A stretch of DNA of 64,000 bases. Source: Megalonaias nervosa (Eukaryota; Mollusca; Bivalvia; Unionida; Unionidae). The DNA is taken from assembly GCA_016617855.1 (NCBI GenBank), contig JAECUM010031830.1, positions 1 to 64,000 on the forward strand, in the 5' to 3' direction. This document shows positions 11,301-26,300 of this stretch, piece by piece. Each line of letters opens with the position of its first letter. The first letter of the stretch is position 1. The translations under genes were made by a program, and so were the position numbers. Under the pieces are notes generated by a model. It made no database searches, was not told the DNA's origin, and saw nothing but the letters and a program-made list of their open reading frames with translations.

Positions 11301-14300
11301 AGAAAGTTAAACCTCCTTTTTAAAAAAAACTATTCCACTATTTATTCCAGAAACTTGTCTTATTTATACATGTTCCTTTACTTACATATTATCATCGCTG
11401 GACAGAACCAATCAGCTTTACAACCAAGATTGTATAGCATATTGACTGCTTTTGATTCTTACACATAAAGTCTGATATTAAAGTCTGCTACAAAATTAAT
11501 TTTTAGCTGCTCTCTAAAGTAGAGCTTATTCTACAATCCCAGCATCTGTGTTGCTTTCTGCACACTTCAGAGCATATAGATATGACTGCATCCAGATCCT
11601 TCTATTTTCTCAGGACATATGAATGCAGGAGGGACAGTGGAGACCAACACTGTATGTAATTTACAGTCACGGTTTTTTGTCTTTTGTTCATTACCAGATA
11701 GGGTTTTGCATTCTGTATACATATGGTTATACCTGGAATCATGAAGCTAGGTGAGTTGATGTATATTGATGAGTACTACACCCTCATAACAAAATTAGGC
11801 TACTGTGACCCACATTTCTCACTTCACTGACTGGTTAAATTTTGTAGTTATTTCACCACCTCCCAAATCCAACCCTCCCAGTAGATGAAAATTTCTTTCA
11901 TGCCCATGTTATATTGACAAAGGGCAATAACTCTTTCTCATTACATCCCCTAACCCTGACCCTTATCACAAAAGTATGCTACTGTGATCCACATTTCTCA
12001 CTTCACTGACTGGTAAAATTTTATATTTATTTTAACCAAAGTTGAAAATTTGTCTTTCCTGCCTATATTATTTTGACACAGGGCAATAACTCTTTCTTAT
12101 TACTTCACATTGCCTCTGCAAGGTGGTGCTAGTTTTAAGCTTTCGCTAGGAACTGGCAATACTTTATTCACAACATCTCCTGAAATCCATTGTAAATTTG
12201 TGCTAATTTCAATCAGCCACTGAAGATTTTGTTATTTTCGGATGTATTAAAAATTATTCTACAGGTGGTATACAACCTCTGTCTGCATGAGTTCGAGTCT
12301 CAGGCTCGGCTAACGTGGGCACGTGAGAAAGCCTGCCAGTAGCTTCTTGTGGGTCGGTGGTTCTTCCCGGGGTTTTCCAGGGTTCTTTCTCCACCAATTA
12401 TACTGGCTGCCATGTATAGCCTATATTGTGCTGAAAAATGGCGTTAAACCCTACAACAACAACAACAACAACAACAACAACAGGTGGTATACATTAATTT
12501 TTTAATTTTTACTATTATTATGTGAATTTTTTCTCTTATGTGGACTTAGTTTCTGCTATCTCTGATGACATGGTTCTACAATGCAATGTTGTAATAGAAC
12601 ATGTTGTAGTTCTTGTTCATGGACACTATTTTTTCAACCCTGTCACTAGTGCAGTCAGATATTAATTTATTCTTTTTTTTTCTTCTAACTTTATCCTTTC
12701 AGATTAAACATGATGACAAAATGCATTAATTGCAAGAAGTTCAAAGCCATTGAGGATTCTTGTGACTCATGTCTTGCCTGTACAAGGTGTACAAAGTTGG
12801 CTACTTGCAGCATGTGTGCCAGTTTGTCAGAAAATACCTGGTCTACAGCACTGTGAAAAACTGCAAAAGCAGGGAGAGAAGATACTGATGTTCTGAGTAT
12901 TCATTCTAATATTGAGCCTTTGACCAGTCATGTAGGGCTTTGCCACTGCCACCCCCCCACCCCCCTCCCCCCAATCAGAGATACGTTCTTCATGTATGGC
13001 TACAGTTACATCTAGGGAAATGGAGGAAACTGATTTCTCCTTGGCCGCCTATGCTGTCTCTGTATCTCTGTAGTAACAGGTACGTTGTTTGGAACAGCAA
13101 GTGATGACAGAGTTGATTAGTTTAGGCCATTTTTTTTCCCAGTCTAGTTATTTATTCCTGGTTTACCCTCTTGGACAGTACTGTGGTAGTCTTAGAGGCA
13201 ATGGCTACACCACATTTATGCTTCCAGGAATGTATTATCGGGATGTCAGTCTTGATCTGGACCAACATGACCCCACACACTGAGTATGGGGACAAGTCTG
13301 ATGATGTTTCATACTCAGATCTCACTAGGGAGAGGACTGAGTATAGCTTTATGGCTGCATTACAGGAAATCTATTGGGTGCTGCTGAGCTCAGAATGTTT
13401 GACATCCCTCTCCAGTACTGCCCAATAGGGTCAAAGCCTCTGTCAAAGTCAGCCCTTCCATCCATCTTCTCCCACAATCTGAGAAAAATCAAGAAAATTG
13501 CAGAGTGGTTATCTGCCAAGATCAGTGACCCAGGCAGTCCTAAAATCTTTTTTTTCTTTTAGCCAACTACCAACATCCTTTGCATCTCGCTGGTATAAGA
13601 CCTATTTTGAAGCCTCCCCTGCAGATCTCCCAGCACTAGACAATAACTTCACAGTGGTTATTCTATCTTTGCCTGTTTGCTCTAAGTTGGATAAAAGTGT
13701 TTTTCATGCCACTCTAATGCTCACTCTCAATATAGTAGCCATGTCTTCATTGTTGGATTTGACTTCTCTGTCAATTTTCAGGTTCACAAAGCCCGGCAAT
13801 TGCCACACCTGGGAGTCAATGGCTAGGATAGCAAAGGTGATTAACTGTGTAACCTACCAATTCCTGGTAAATGCTTTGACTACTTCCAACAGCCTTGACC
13901 TCATGCAATGGGATGTATGCTTGCACCCTACCTCACGCAAGCCACACTATTCCTTGACCCTGTGGACCACTCAGTTCAGTTCATCTTTCTTGTTTGGTGG
14001 CATGATAGAGGACATATGAAGGCTGGCAGCCCAAGAACAGTACCCCCACCTCGCTGTGCAGCTGCCATTGCCTATTAAATCATTTGTGTCTCATCCTCAA
14101 AGATGTGATAAGTTGAGACAAAAAGAAACAGAATCATTTGCTGCACATTTTCCAAACAGGCTTCAATCTTGACTTAATGTATGGAGACAACCAGCTAGTC
14201 AGTCTTGGAGGCATTCATATTGAACATACAGGAAACAAAGTTTCTCTACACCCAAGTCTCCATTCTCTTGCCAATGACTCAAATCCCCGATCGCCCACAG

Positions 14301-17300
14301 ACAGCCTTCCAGTAGTTACCAGACTGTTACAATTCAAAGAGCATTGGATCAGTCTTCAAAACTGAGTGAGTTATCCAGATCGTCTTGGAGGGTTTTCATA
14401 TCTCATTTGCCAACCCCCTCCCATTTCATGCTTTCATTCCTGACGGAAGTACCATCTGACTTAGTAAAGTATGCACTTTTACAGCAAGTGATCTGTACAC
14501 TCGCTGAGAAGGGAATGGTGGATATTGTTTGGAATCCAGATTTTTACTCTAGGCTTTTTTTCATCAGAAAGGCCAATGTCAAGCTCAGGCCGATTATTGA
14601 CTTAAGTTGACTAATTATTCATGCTGTCTCCAAAATTCTAAATGGAGATGGCAAGATCAGTCCACCCCTGCATTTCCAAGAATTTGCCATAAATCTAGAT
14701 CTGATAGACGCATATTTTCATGTTCCCATCCATCAGCCCTCAAGGAAATTGCTGCAGTTTGCATACAGAGGGAATTGTTATTAGTTTCGCACTCTCCTTT
14801 TTCAGGTTGAACACAAGTCCTTTTGTCTTTATGAAACTAATCAACTGTTTTATCTCCATGTTCTGTGCAACTTCATCTACTTCTATGGTGACATACTTGG
14901 ACGACATCCTCCAGAAATGTATGGTAAGTTTAATTCTAGTCAAGAGAAAGAATGATCTCATATCCCTTTGAAATTATCTTGGCTTCCTGATCAATTGGGA
15001 AAAGTTAACTCTTTGTCCATCCCAGCAGATCATACATCTTTGTATGGAATTTCTCACCCACCTCAGCCTTGTACATCTTCCTCACCTTCAGGTGGTCCAA
15101 ATCGTCAAGCTCAAAGAGTCGATTTCCAGCAAGTAATGGATCACAGTTAGGAATTTTCTGCACCACCTCAGATTGTTCAATGCAGCAGTTAACCTATTTC
15201 TTCTGGATCACATTTGCATGTTCCCTTTGCAGATGGCCTTGCTGCCTCAGTGGCACCTCTTTTCAGTGCTGCTTGATTACAGGATCAGTGTAATGAGCAA
15301 GATAATATAATTCCTGGATCAATGGTGCAACCAGGATTGGCTCACAAATGGAATACATCTGGAACAACCCCAACCAGACATGGCGGATACAAGTACCCAT
15401 GGTTGGGGAGCCCATCTGTTGTTGGGTTTTGACACTGACAGCAGCAAATGGAATAAGGAGGATGCAGGTCTCCACATCAATTTCTTGGAGATGAAAAGCC
15501 TTTATTTTTGGAGAGACTGTCTTCAGGGCAAGATCATGCTGATCTTGTTTGACAGTTCAGTGGTATTGACGTGCCACCTCAACCAGGGTGGTACCAAATC
15601 ACTCCACTGCCGCATTCTGGTCTTGGAGTTAGGTCATTTGTGTGCACATTGCAACATCAACATTCAGATCAGACATATTCCTGGCAGACTCATTGCCTTA
15701 GCCAATTCTTTGTCCAGGAAGGGCCAGGTTCTCCAAACAGAATAGTCCATCCATCCATTGATCTATACTCACATTTGCCTGCTATGGGGCCATCCAGTGA
15801 TCAGTCTTTAAATCACAAACTGCCCACCTTTGTCTCAGCATTTTCAGATCCTGACAATTGGGTCATTGACACCCTTTCTGTCAGTAGGAATGCTTGTGGG
15901 CCTTTACCCTTCCAGACACCCTATCTATCAGTTGGAAAGGTTTGTGGGCCTTTGCTCCCCCAGAATGAGCCAGTAATCATACCAAAAGTGAGGGCTAGAA
16001 GTGCAAATTATTCTCATTGTCCTTTCTGTTGGGTAAAGTTCTGATTCAGTGATCTCCGCAATCTAGCAATAGATCTACCCAAGAAGATCCTGGCTAGGCC
16101 AAATCTTCTCAGACAGCTTTGGACCTAAATGTTCCATCCTAGCCAGGACTGACTTTCATATTTTGCATAGGGTTAGAATTTTAAAGAAAAAGAATTCTCC
16201 CGGGTTTCCTCACTAGTTATACTGGCTATTTGAAAAAGACCTTGTATATCTTAGGTATTGTTCAAAGAACCTTTAATTCCCTTTATTTTGGTGTATGATT
16301 GATGTTTGTAATATGGGTTATAGAGTATACAGCTTGGCCTTACTCCAGATGTGCACCTTTCAGAAAGTTGCTAGCTCCACATGGTCATTTTCACTTCCTG
16401 AAAAAGGTAAATTGTAAAAAAAAGAGCCGATAACTTTTTTTTTACATTTTATATGTTTGGTAATTCATTCATTGCACTTTCAGAAGATGGTATTGTCTAG
16501 TCTGGCAAAATTCATTTTCCCTAATTTAATAACTGCTAAGGATAGTGTACTTTAGACAAATTCAGGCTGATTTTTGGAGCACAAGGGAGCAGTCATTTTA
16601 GTTAGCAGTGTGCTAAGATCATTTACAATTTCCAAAAGTACATTATCCAAAGAAATGTCAGCCACATTACGGCAAAGTAGCATAGAGGTATGCCAACATT
16701 CTCTCCATTGTGCATGTTTCAAATGCAAACAACATCACCTTACATATGTCACTCTCTCAAAAGTACATAATAACTGGTGAGCGCCCCCTTGATCATGGAA
16801 AGAATTGCAAAAGCAAGAAGGCCCTCCGCTATAAAAGCTTATGAGGGAAAGTGATGTGTTTTGGGAATTGGTACAAAGTCATTAACATCACCCCATTGAG
16901 TACCTCAGTCCAACTTTCTTTTTTTGGCCACATACTGTTAAGGGCTACTGCTCTATGATATCAGACACTTTCCTTCATCATGGCAAAGAGGATCTTGGTC
17001 ATGACAAAGACCTCTTAGACATGTTGGCCAAATGTGACTAGCATAGGCATAAATCACTCACACTCTTTCTCCAATTGAGATTGTTCCCAGGGTCTGACTT
17101 GACTGAATTCAATGTTGCTTTTAGTCCTTTCATACAAAATCTGTTTCCTGATAGCTTTAACTTTGGCATGTAGAGTCAGTGAGTTACCATATTTACCGGC
17201 CTATAAGACCATACTTTTTCACCAGAAAATCTTAGCTTCAACTTATGCTCCGAATTGACATGTATATGAATTACGTCATCCAAATCACTTTATCATATGT

Positions 17301-20300
17301 CACATAATTTTTTTGTGTGGAAAAAAAATTCTCCAAAAGCACAAAAAATAATGTGTGCAAAATATTTCATAGAGATTCTCTATGAAAAAATATAGGCCCC
17401 ACATTGAGAAGGATTTTAAACAATTGCATGATTGTCAGTAATAAAAATTAACGTACATCAGGTGTAATTGCTCTAAAGCAGCATGCACTAGTAATGTACA
17501 TTGTTTGTAATATAGGTTGTTTAAATTTGATACATATATTTGCGTTAGAATTGACAAGTTAAAAAGATGAATAACCATGACATATTCCATTACAATTTTC
17601 TTCTTGCGCCTCATGATCAAATAAAAATTAATCTGTATTGTTCACTTACCTGATGACTGTGATCTTACTTGTGTGCAAATGCAGTAACATATTCTGTTAT
17701 CAAGTAACACCACTTGGTAAGCAGTTCCATCTAGTTTTAGTTATCACTTCTATTGTCCAAGAATCACATGGCTTTATAGTGGTATTTACATGCTAATTAA
17801 ATCTGCTACAGCTGTAGTCAGGTTTGCCAAGCTAACACCTGTTTGAGGTCAAGATTCGGCAGACCAGATCAGATTAATGAAGCTACCAATAGGGAAATGA
17901 GGCTAACCATGGGTATTATGAATACAGTGCAGTATAATGAAAGGAAATGCCAGGTGGTTACTCGTGTATATTTCTCAACCAGTGACATCATTTTAACTTG
18001 CTGATAGAACTAACAGCAATTTAAAGTAACAACTAGCATGAGCAAAGATAAAAAACAATTGCCGCCTAAGTACAGGGAGAGTACATGCACTTAAAAAAAC
18101 AATCTTATTTGTTGAGGTCATTATACTTGCAAAGAAAATTATGCAAAATGGTCATTCTTGGGATTTAACCTAAATGGATAACTATTGTGAATATTTAAAC
18201 CCTTAAGGAATATGGTATGTATTTTCATAGTTTACATTTACTATTTAATTTATTAATGTTTTCTTTTTTTGACAAAAGCTTCAGCTAAACAGGGGCAATA
18301 AGGCCAAAATAACACAAAGAGCTGCAATCTCTCTCTCTCTTTCTCTCCCTCTCTCATATATCAGGCTGTATTTTATTTTGATCATGAGTGCAAGAAGAAA
18401 AATGCGATGGAATACATATGCATCTCTCTCTGTATCTCCCTTTAACAAATACTGTGGAGAAAGCATTTTATCATTATGCTGGTAATCTGAAATAGCATAC
18501 AGTGATACTTTTAACATTTATGAAACCAGAAGTTATTATACTTTAATTCCACACATCATTGCGAAGTTTATCCCATCTGTAACTCAATAAATTTTCAGGT
18601 CAGCATCATTATATGTAGCTAAAAGTACATAATACATTTAAAATACTTCATGTGAAACAAATTAGATACTTTCAGTTACATTTAATGATCCTGACTGGAA
18701 AGGTTAATGAGTTATAGGGAGGATAAAAGTTGCGATGCTGTGTGGAATGAAATGAAAAAGACAAACTGAGGTATTGATTTGGCCTTGTCTTATACTCAGC
18801 ATTGAATTATTTATGGATGAAGGATGGAAAATCGACCAATTTTGCTCATTTGACTTGTACTCCGCATCAACTTACAGGCCGGCAAATATGGTACATGCTT
18901 TGTTGACCCAGTCTATCTTCAGTATCAGTCAGATGGCTTGGCAGTCTTTATGACTTAACCTGGTTTCTTCACCAGTAATAGGTTACAATCAGAAAGTCAT
19001 CATGCGACCTCTCTCTTGTATTGACACATCCCAGGAGGCATTCAAACAGGATCCAGTCCATGTTTTCAGGCTTTTTCTGAAGAGAACTGAGCCAATTCAC
19101 GGAGCTTGACAGCATCTCTTTCTTCCAGTTAAACATGGGAAATAGGATGTAACCCCTTAAGCCCTCTCATCATGGTTGAAGTGGGTAATATGCATGGGAT
19201 ACTCTCACCAGAACAGAGTCAGATCTTGAAAATCTTTCTTCATGAGATCAGAGCAATCTCTTCAAGCTTTGCCTTTGACCATAATGTTTCTAAAGAAGAC
19301 ATTTTCGACACTGTTGGCTTGCATGCACAGTTGACCTTCTTGAGGTTTACTTGTAAGATTTAACTCCACAGCAACACAATGGATATGGTAGGCCTAGTCT
19401 CAATTGCACAGGTTGCTACTATTTATATCAGAACATCCTCTTGATAGGCATTCTATGCAGCTTTCTCTCAATTTGCCCAAGTAATTTTATTTCATCAGAA
19501 GATTTATTCTTCCTAGACGTAAACGACATTACCTCCATTTGTGCTGCTCACAAGTTAGGAGAGGGGGTTGCCCTTCATTTGAAGAATCCAGCCTTTTTCT
19601 CTCGAAAAATACCCGAGGTATAGATACAATACTCAACATTCCCTCCTCCTATTACCTATTTTGCTAATGTTAATTGTAAAAAGGGAATGAATATGAAGGA
19701 GAAAGCACATTTTTCAGTAAGTTATCTTTTCCTAGTATACTTACCTCATTGCATAACATTAATATCCTCTTTGCAGTGTGAGCATCCCATTCACCTGGCA
19801 GTGGCAAGGGGAGGTAATGGGCAAGTGTTTTTGCCCTTTGTCTATATTAGACAGGAAAGACAGGTTTTTATCTTATGGGGGTGCTGAATTTGGGATGTAG
19901 CAAATTTATTTTTTTGCATATTAATTAATGCTAACAATGGTTGCTAGAAACTACTAAAAGCTTTGTAGAGGCAAGCTTTATAATCTGTGATTACATTCTG
20001 GTTTCTGTTCTTTTTTCGCAGGATGTTGTAAAAATTATAGACAAAACAATAACATAATGGTGGTTATTTTAGATTGATGAAAGTGTCTGTAAAGGATGAG
20101 TATCTAGTGTGTGCATGTGTATAGTTTAGCATCTTACTCGATATATTTATCTTTCAATGTTTGCCTTTCAGCTGACAGTACATATGCCATACAGTCGTCA
20201 ACTGGAGAAAGAAGCAGACCAAGTGGGCCTACAGCTGGCAGCAAAGGTACAGAGAAGAGCTAAACACAGCAGATTATAATATTTTTATATTTGCCCTTTT

Positions 20301-23300
20301 GTGGCTCTATTTTGATTGGGCACATCCATCTTTCTGTCCATGAGTCTCTGCATCTGTCCATCAATTTTCCATGTAACCTGAACTCCTTCCATGCTGATTG
20401 AGAGAGGGCAATTGTATTGGCTACCTTGTTCCATGAGGATAAGTAAATTAAAACATAAGTTTTGGATTAGGGATGTGACCTGATTGGAGGAGCAGATTAG
20501 TTTTAACTATTTATTCAAGAAAACACGATCACATACAATTCAAAACAACAAAATATCTGTGGATTTAGTGGAAAGCTGGAAGCTTAGTATACTCCGTCTC
20601 CCATTGTTGCAAAGAAATTCTAACAGTCAGGATTTGTCTACTGACTTAAAGTGGATAGATTATGTACAAATATAAATATATATTACATGATCAATTCTCG
20701 TATATTTAATAATTGCAGAGATCATATGACAGTGAGAAAAGTCAGAATAGATAGGTTGGTTTTAAACCATGTAATAATTGTAATAATCTGAAAAGAGTTT
20801 GATAATTAAAAAAAAAGTTTGCACTGATGTAAATATATAATATTAATTTCATCAGAGTACATGGATTTGCCAAATAATAATGTCTTAATTTTAAGTTGAT
20901 ATGATAATATGAAAAGGACATGAAGTCTTAGAGCTGTATATGTTTGGCATTCTAATAGGAAGCATTCGGCTGTCTCAGTATATCCATATGTACAATACCT
21001 ATTGTTGAAAACATGATTTGGTTTTAAATTCCCTATGCTGAACTTGAGCCACCCAATCACCAACATAACAAAATGAGATGAATATATATTGGTCCCAATT
21101 CAGGTAAGTTTTGAAATGTTAAATAGATGGGTTACATATTATTTCTCTTGGTAACGTGTAACATATTTGAATTATAGCAGCCAGAAACTAATTTTAGTAC
21201 ATGGTAGTTTTCCAAAAAGGAGACTGAATGGTATTTGATGATCAGATGGTGAAGGTCTCATTATTGACAACAGAGGGTTGAATTGCATCTTGTAAGTAGT
21301 TTGGAGCAAGACCATTGGACATTTTAAATGATCAAATGAATTTTATGGAGGAGAAGTTGGGTGTCCAACATGACATTTTTATCGGTAATATCAACTTGTC
21401 CTTGTAACCAGAAATCCATCTATTTTGGTTGAGAGAGGGTGATCATGGTACATTCTTTCAGGAGGGGGAGTAGATGACAGTGAAGGTTTTGAATCATTAA
21501 TTCAGTCCTGTGGGATGGGGCATGTAAGTCAGGTCCAAAGTAAAAAAGGAAAGAAATTTGAATTCAGTCCTGTGGGATGGGGTATTGAAGTTGGGTCCAA
21601 AATAGAAAAGAAAAGATATTTGAATTCAGTCCCATGGGATGGGTCATTGAAGTCTGGTCCAGAATAAAAGAGAAAATAGAAAAAGATATTTGAATTCAGT
21701 CCCATGGGATGGGACATTAAAGTCGGGTCCAAAGTAAAAAGTAAAGATATTTGAATTCAGTCCTGTGGGATGGGGCATATCAATATTTTCACCTCAAAGT
21801 GGTACTTGTCAATTTCTGCAAGCTGAAACTTGAAAGTTGATGCCTTGAAACCTCTTGAAATTTAATTAATACAAGCATGTAAAATTGGCTAACTTGGGCA
21901 CTTAGAGTAGAATAATTATCATAGTTATATAAAAGGGTGCTTAGAATATAATAATTATGATAGTTATATATATATATTTGACATTCAAAATCTTTGACAT
22001 TTTGAATTATAATGTGGGATGCATATTTAAATATGGGAAACTTGTAGTTACCTTCTAATCCAAATGTCTATTCAGCTTCCTTTAATCAGTATAGCTTAGC
22101 AACCTTTTTTTCATAATTGATTTCAATTTGATAGAAGAACTGCCTTCCATATGAGCCTATAAGAAGCAATGCCAGACTTCAGGTATATTTCATACACAGC
22201 TAATTTTCATTAGACCTTGGATGAGTTTCATCTCCAGGTTTTACAGGGAATGTAGACCCTTACTGCCCATCCTCCTGAACTTTGTTTCCACAGAGTACAT
22301 TCTATGTCATCCTACAGGGAATGTAGACCCTGTCTGCCCATCCTCCTAAACTCTGTTTCCACAGAGCACATTCTATGTCATCCCACAGGGAATATAGACC
22401 CTGACTGCCCATCCTCCTCAACTTTATTTCCACATTGCAACTAAATTTTGGTATGCAAATTATATTAATGAGGCCCCAGATGAGTTTTGATTTTTAGTCA
22501 TCTACTTCTGTTTACATGGCTTTGTATTGAAGAACTCCTGCATGAATGTTATTGCCTAGTATTTTATATCTTTATTTTGTAAAAGTATGGACCCTGTTTG
22601 TTGGATACACACAAATTTGTTTCCATGTAGTTCCTCTGTTTTTCAGGCCCTGTTAAGCAAATTTTTTTCTGCAAATTTCCTATGTTATATAGGCCCTCTT
22701 AAGCAAATTTAAGCAATTGAAACCCTCCAAGATGCACATTTTTGTTTGCTCTAGTTTGTTTTTAAGCAAAAGTTAACAATATAATCATTTAGAATTTGAA
22801 AGTACTTTGTAGCAGAATTGGAGATTGTTGTGAGCTGGGTCCACAGTTTTTTTTTTTCAGGCATGCTTTGATGTGCGACAGGGAAGTGTCTTTTGGTCCA
22901 AGATGAAAATGCTTTCAGAATTGAAACAGGAAGTTCTCATGGAGTTTTTGTCAACTCATCCAGCTCATGAAAAAAGAGTAAAGCATATGGACCACCTTGT
23001 TCCCAAGGTCAGTTTTATTTCACTTTCTTCCAGGAATAATATTACAATATTGCAGGTTTTTTTATTTGCACACTGTTCATTCTTATTAAATTCTACCCAT
23101 CCACTTCTTATGTAATAATAATAAACACTTCAACATTTACAGGAAAACTTGAGTATGTTCATGAGAATATTATATTAGTGATAAATCCATCCATCCTCCT
23201 AACATTAACATTGCTCTGGTAGTACAGGCGTCTACACTGCCATCCATACCCCTGACACCCATAATGGATGTTTTGATTTTGACAAGCTGTCTGTACCGAT

Positions 23301-26300
23301 TTGATGACTACATCCTATAGATATGTCTAGCCGTCTTGAACAGTACTGTGACAGTCTTAGAGATGAAGGAAACGCCTTGTCTATGCCATCTAAAATGTAC
23401 TATCCAAATATCAATCCTGATCCCATCCAGCACACTGAGTGTAGGGATAAACCTGTTCATAGTTCATGTTTAGATTCCACCATAGAGCGAACTAAGTATA
23501 GCCTAACTATAGTCTTAAGGCAGCAGTAGAGGAATTTATATGGTGTGCCACCAAACTCTGAATGTCTGCCACCCCATACACTGTTCTACACAGACATACA
23601 GGGCAAGGCATCAGTTGCTTTTGAAGATGGAGAAGTCGGCCCTTCTTTCAGTCTTTCCCTGCAGTTGGAAAAATTTCTTTTTTGCCAAGTCTGTCTGCTA
23701 TGATCAGTGACCCAAGCAATTCCAAAGTCTTCTTTCTTCTGATAGGCATCTTCCAGCATTCTTTGTACTGTTGCTACTCCACTGTATTGTATTCCCTGTT
23801 TCATATGGCTTCATCTATTTCCATGGTGGCATATTTGGAAGACATCATCCAGAAGCATATGATCAGTTCCATTCTGGTCAAAGGAAAGAACGATCTCATT
23901 TCCCTTTTACATGATCTAGGTTTTCTGATCAATTGGAAAATGCCATCTTTATCCATGTTTATCATTTCATTTGTCTGGATATGGATTTTCGCACCCACCT
24001 CAACCTGGTACGTCTTCTCCACATTTGGGTGGTTGTCCTCACAGAATCCATTTCCCTCCAGAAATGGATCTGCAACTCCTTAGATTGTTTTATGCAGCAG
24101 TGGATCTTATCCCACTAAATGCAACCTTTGCAGATGACCTTGTTGTCTCAAGAGCATCATGCCTCCATGTCACTCGATTACAGGATCAGTGTAACAAGTG
24201 AGATAGTATCATTCCTGAGCCATGGTTACATCCAGGGTTGGCTCATGACAGGAATACCTCATGAACATTTGCACCTGGATGTGAACATATGTACAAACAT
24301 AAGCACCTGTGGGTGAGCAACCCATCTGTTACTGTACGTTGACACTGTTAGCAACCAGTGTTGACCATCAGACACAGATCACCACAACATTCTCACTGAG
24401 ATGAAAGCTATCATCTTCAGAATGAGATGGCGCTCATCATGTCAGACAACTCCATGGTTATGGCATACTTTGTCAAACAGGGCTGTGCCAAATAATCCTA
24501 GCTCAACATTCAGGTCTGGGCATTCCATTGTTGGTACACATAATTCAGTATTGACATACAGGTTACATATATTCCAGGCAGACTCTGTGTATTTGCCAAT
24601 TCTCTGTCAAGGAGAGGATAGATTCTCCATACAGAGTGGTCCCTCTATCCGTTGGTCTTTCATCAGATTTGTCAGCTGTGTGGGCATCCAATGATTGAAG
24701 CTAGAAGGCCCTCCACTTTAACGGCTTGCAAACGGAAGAGGCTCATTTTCAGGGACTGGCACAAAGTCAAAACATTGTCCTTTTCAGTGCCTTTGTCTCC
24801 AGATGTAGCTGACTTTTTTCTTTGCCTGTCTGAGAAGAAAGGGTTTGCTCCAAATTCTGTTAAGGGCACAGCCTGTTATTATGGTAGGGAGGATCTTGGT
24901 CATAACCAAGATCTCTCTAACTTGTCCAACTTTGACTTCATTAAATCACTCCTAAGTGGTATCTTTCCAGGGTTCTGACTTGGTTGAATTAAAACAAATT
25001 TGAGCCTTTAGCCATGACCTTACTGAAGTTCCTTTCATACAAAACGTGTTTCATGATAGCACTCACTTCGGTTTGCTGAGTTGGTGAATTACATGCTGTG
25101 TCAGTTGACCCAACCTACCTTCAGTTTTGATCAGATGGCTAGGTGGTTCTTACGATGCAACTGGTTTTTTTTGCCAGGAATTAGTTGCTATCAGTGGGCA
25201 TTCAGATAGTCATCATAAAACCTCGCTCCTGTATTGATACAACCCAAGGTCAAACAGGACCTGGTACATTTGCTCAGACTTTACCTAAAGCAATCAGAGC
25301 CATTTTGTGGAGCTCCAGGACACTTCTTTCTCCTCATTAAGCCTGTAAAAGAGGACATAACCTCTTTTATAATGGTTGAAGTGGGTAATATGCATGGCAT
25401 ACATATTGCTTGTGAAGCTTGTCATGAGACACGAGTAATCTCTATGAGCCTTGCCTTGACTGTCATATCTCTGTTAAAGATATCATTGAGGCCATCAGTT
25501 AGCATGTACAGTAAACCTTTTAGAGTTTTATCTAGGAGACGTGGCGACAAACTCTGGATCTGGTAGACTCAGTCACAGAAGTGGCTGCCAGACCCAGTTG
25601 ACATCATCACAACCTCCAGATGAGCGCTGCACTGCTTTTCTTGAATTTGTCTGGAAATTGTTTGCAGTATAGAAGATATCATTTGTCACTTGTCCATCAA
25701 CATCACGTCTTTACATATGCTGTTGTTTGTAATCAGTATAGGTCAAGAACAATGTAACATATTCTAATGCAGTTTTTTTTATGAACAGTGACTTATATGT
25801 GTATTTTACATTGACTTATATGTGTATTTTACATTGACTTATATGTGTATTTTATGGGTTGAGTCTTACCTGCTCTATTTTGAATAAAGTTACTGTCTAT
25901 GTCAGTCAGCTTCATGCCTCTACGTGAGAGGTTACTTTGTATTGAAGAAATTGGATTCCATGTATTCATTCCATGTCATTTAGAGGAGTTGCAACTCCAC
26001 AGTATTGCAATATGACTTGTTTTTTTTAATAATTGTTTGTTGCAGAGCATTTGCCATTGAAACCATAATTACTGTAGATGTTTTAATTATTGGGGATGTA
26101 TTGTATTTACCTGCATGTAATGTGAATTCATTTAAAAACAGTATAGACCCAAATCTGCAGATTGAATGTTTGCTGGAAATTTTGAGCAGGACAAGCAGCC
26201 AGTATAGACCCTGATCTTCTAGTGCATTATGCAGTGGCAGATCTGATCTGTTTTGCAGTTAGTTACATTTTATTAAGAAGAAAATATTTTGCACAGGTTT

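Larger units (their letters stand above)
12700..19370 (+). mobile_element. DIRS-like retrotransposon (copy B), decayed, with nested transposon
   Basis: DIRS elements combine RT and RNase H with a tyrosine recombinase instead of a DDE integrase. In order this copy shows a small Cys-rich ORF (12710), a gag-like region with fragmented frames (13090-14340), RT (14344-14970) with YLDD, RNase H (15380-15745), a post-RNase H segment (to about 16040), and tyrosine-recombinase-like sequence (16815-17186 and 18894-19363) split by an inserted DNA transposon. All parts are in the OMA1 sense and carry stops and frameshifts. It shares its layout and long stretches with copy C at 23.2 kb. Terminal repeats were not identified, so ends are approximate. 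Confidence 0.8.
10435..20171 (+). other. OMA1 intron of 9.7 kb invaded by transposons
   Basis: 10435-11780 is featureless AT-rich intron sequence. Then come a duplicated segment (11785-12115), a truncated SINE (12275-12480), DIRS copy B (12700-19370) with a nested DNA transposon (17187-18891), and about 800 bp of unassigned sequence before the acceptor GCCTTTCAG. Confidence 0.85.
20247..22860 (+). other. OMA1 intron of 2.6 kb with tandem repeats
   Basis: Contains tandem arrays at 21495-21780 and 22240-22440; the rest is unassigned. Two related segments near 22640-22700 share AGGCCCT(G/C)TTAAGCAAATTT. The acceptor is a T-run followed by CAG. Confidence 0.8.

Noticed and set aside
19172..19363. 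Independent small host gene
   Set aside because: It is the end of the DIRS recombinase; a matching segment occurs in copy C at 25370.
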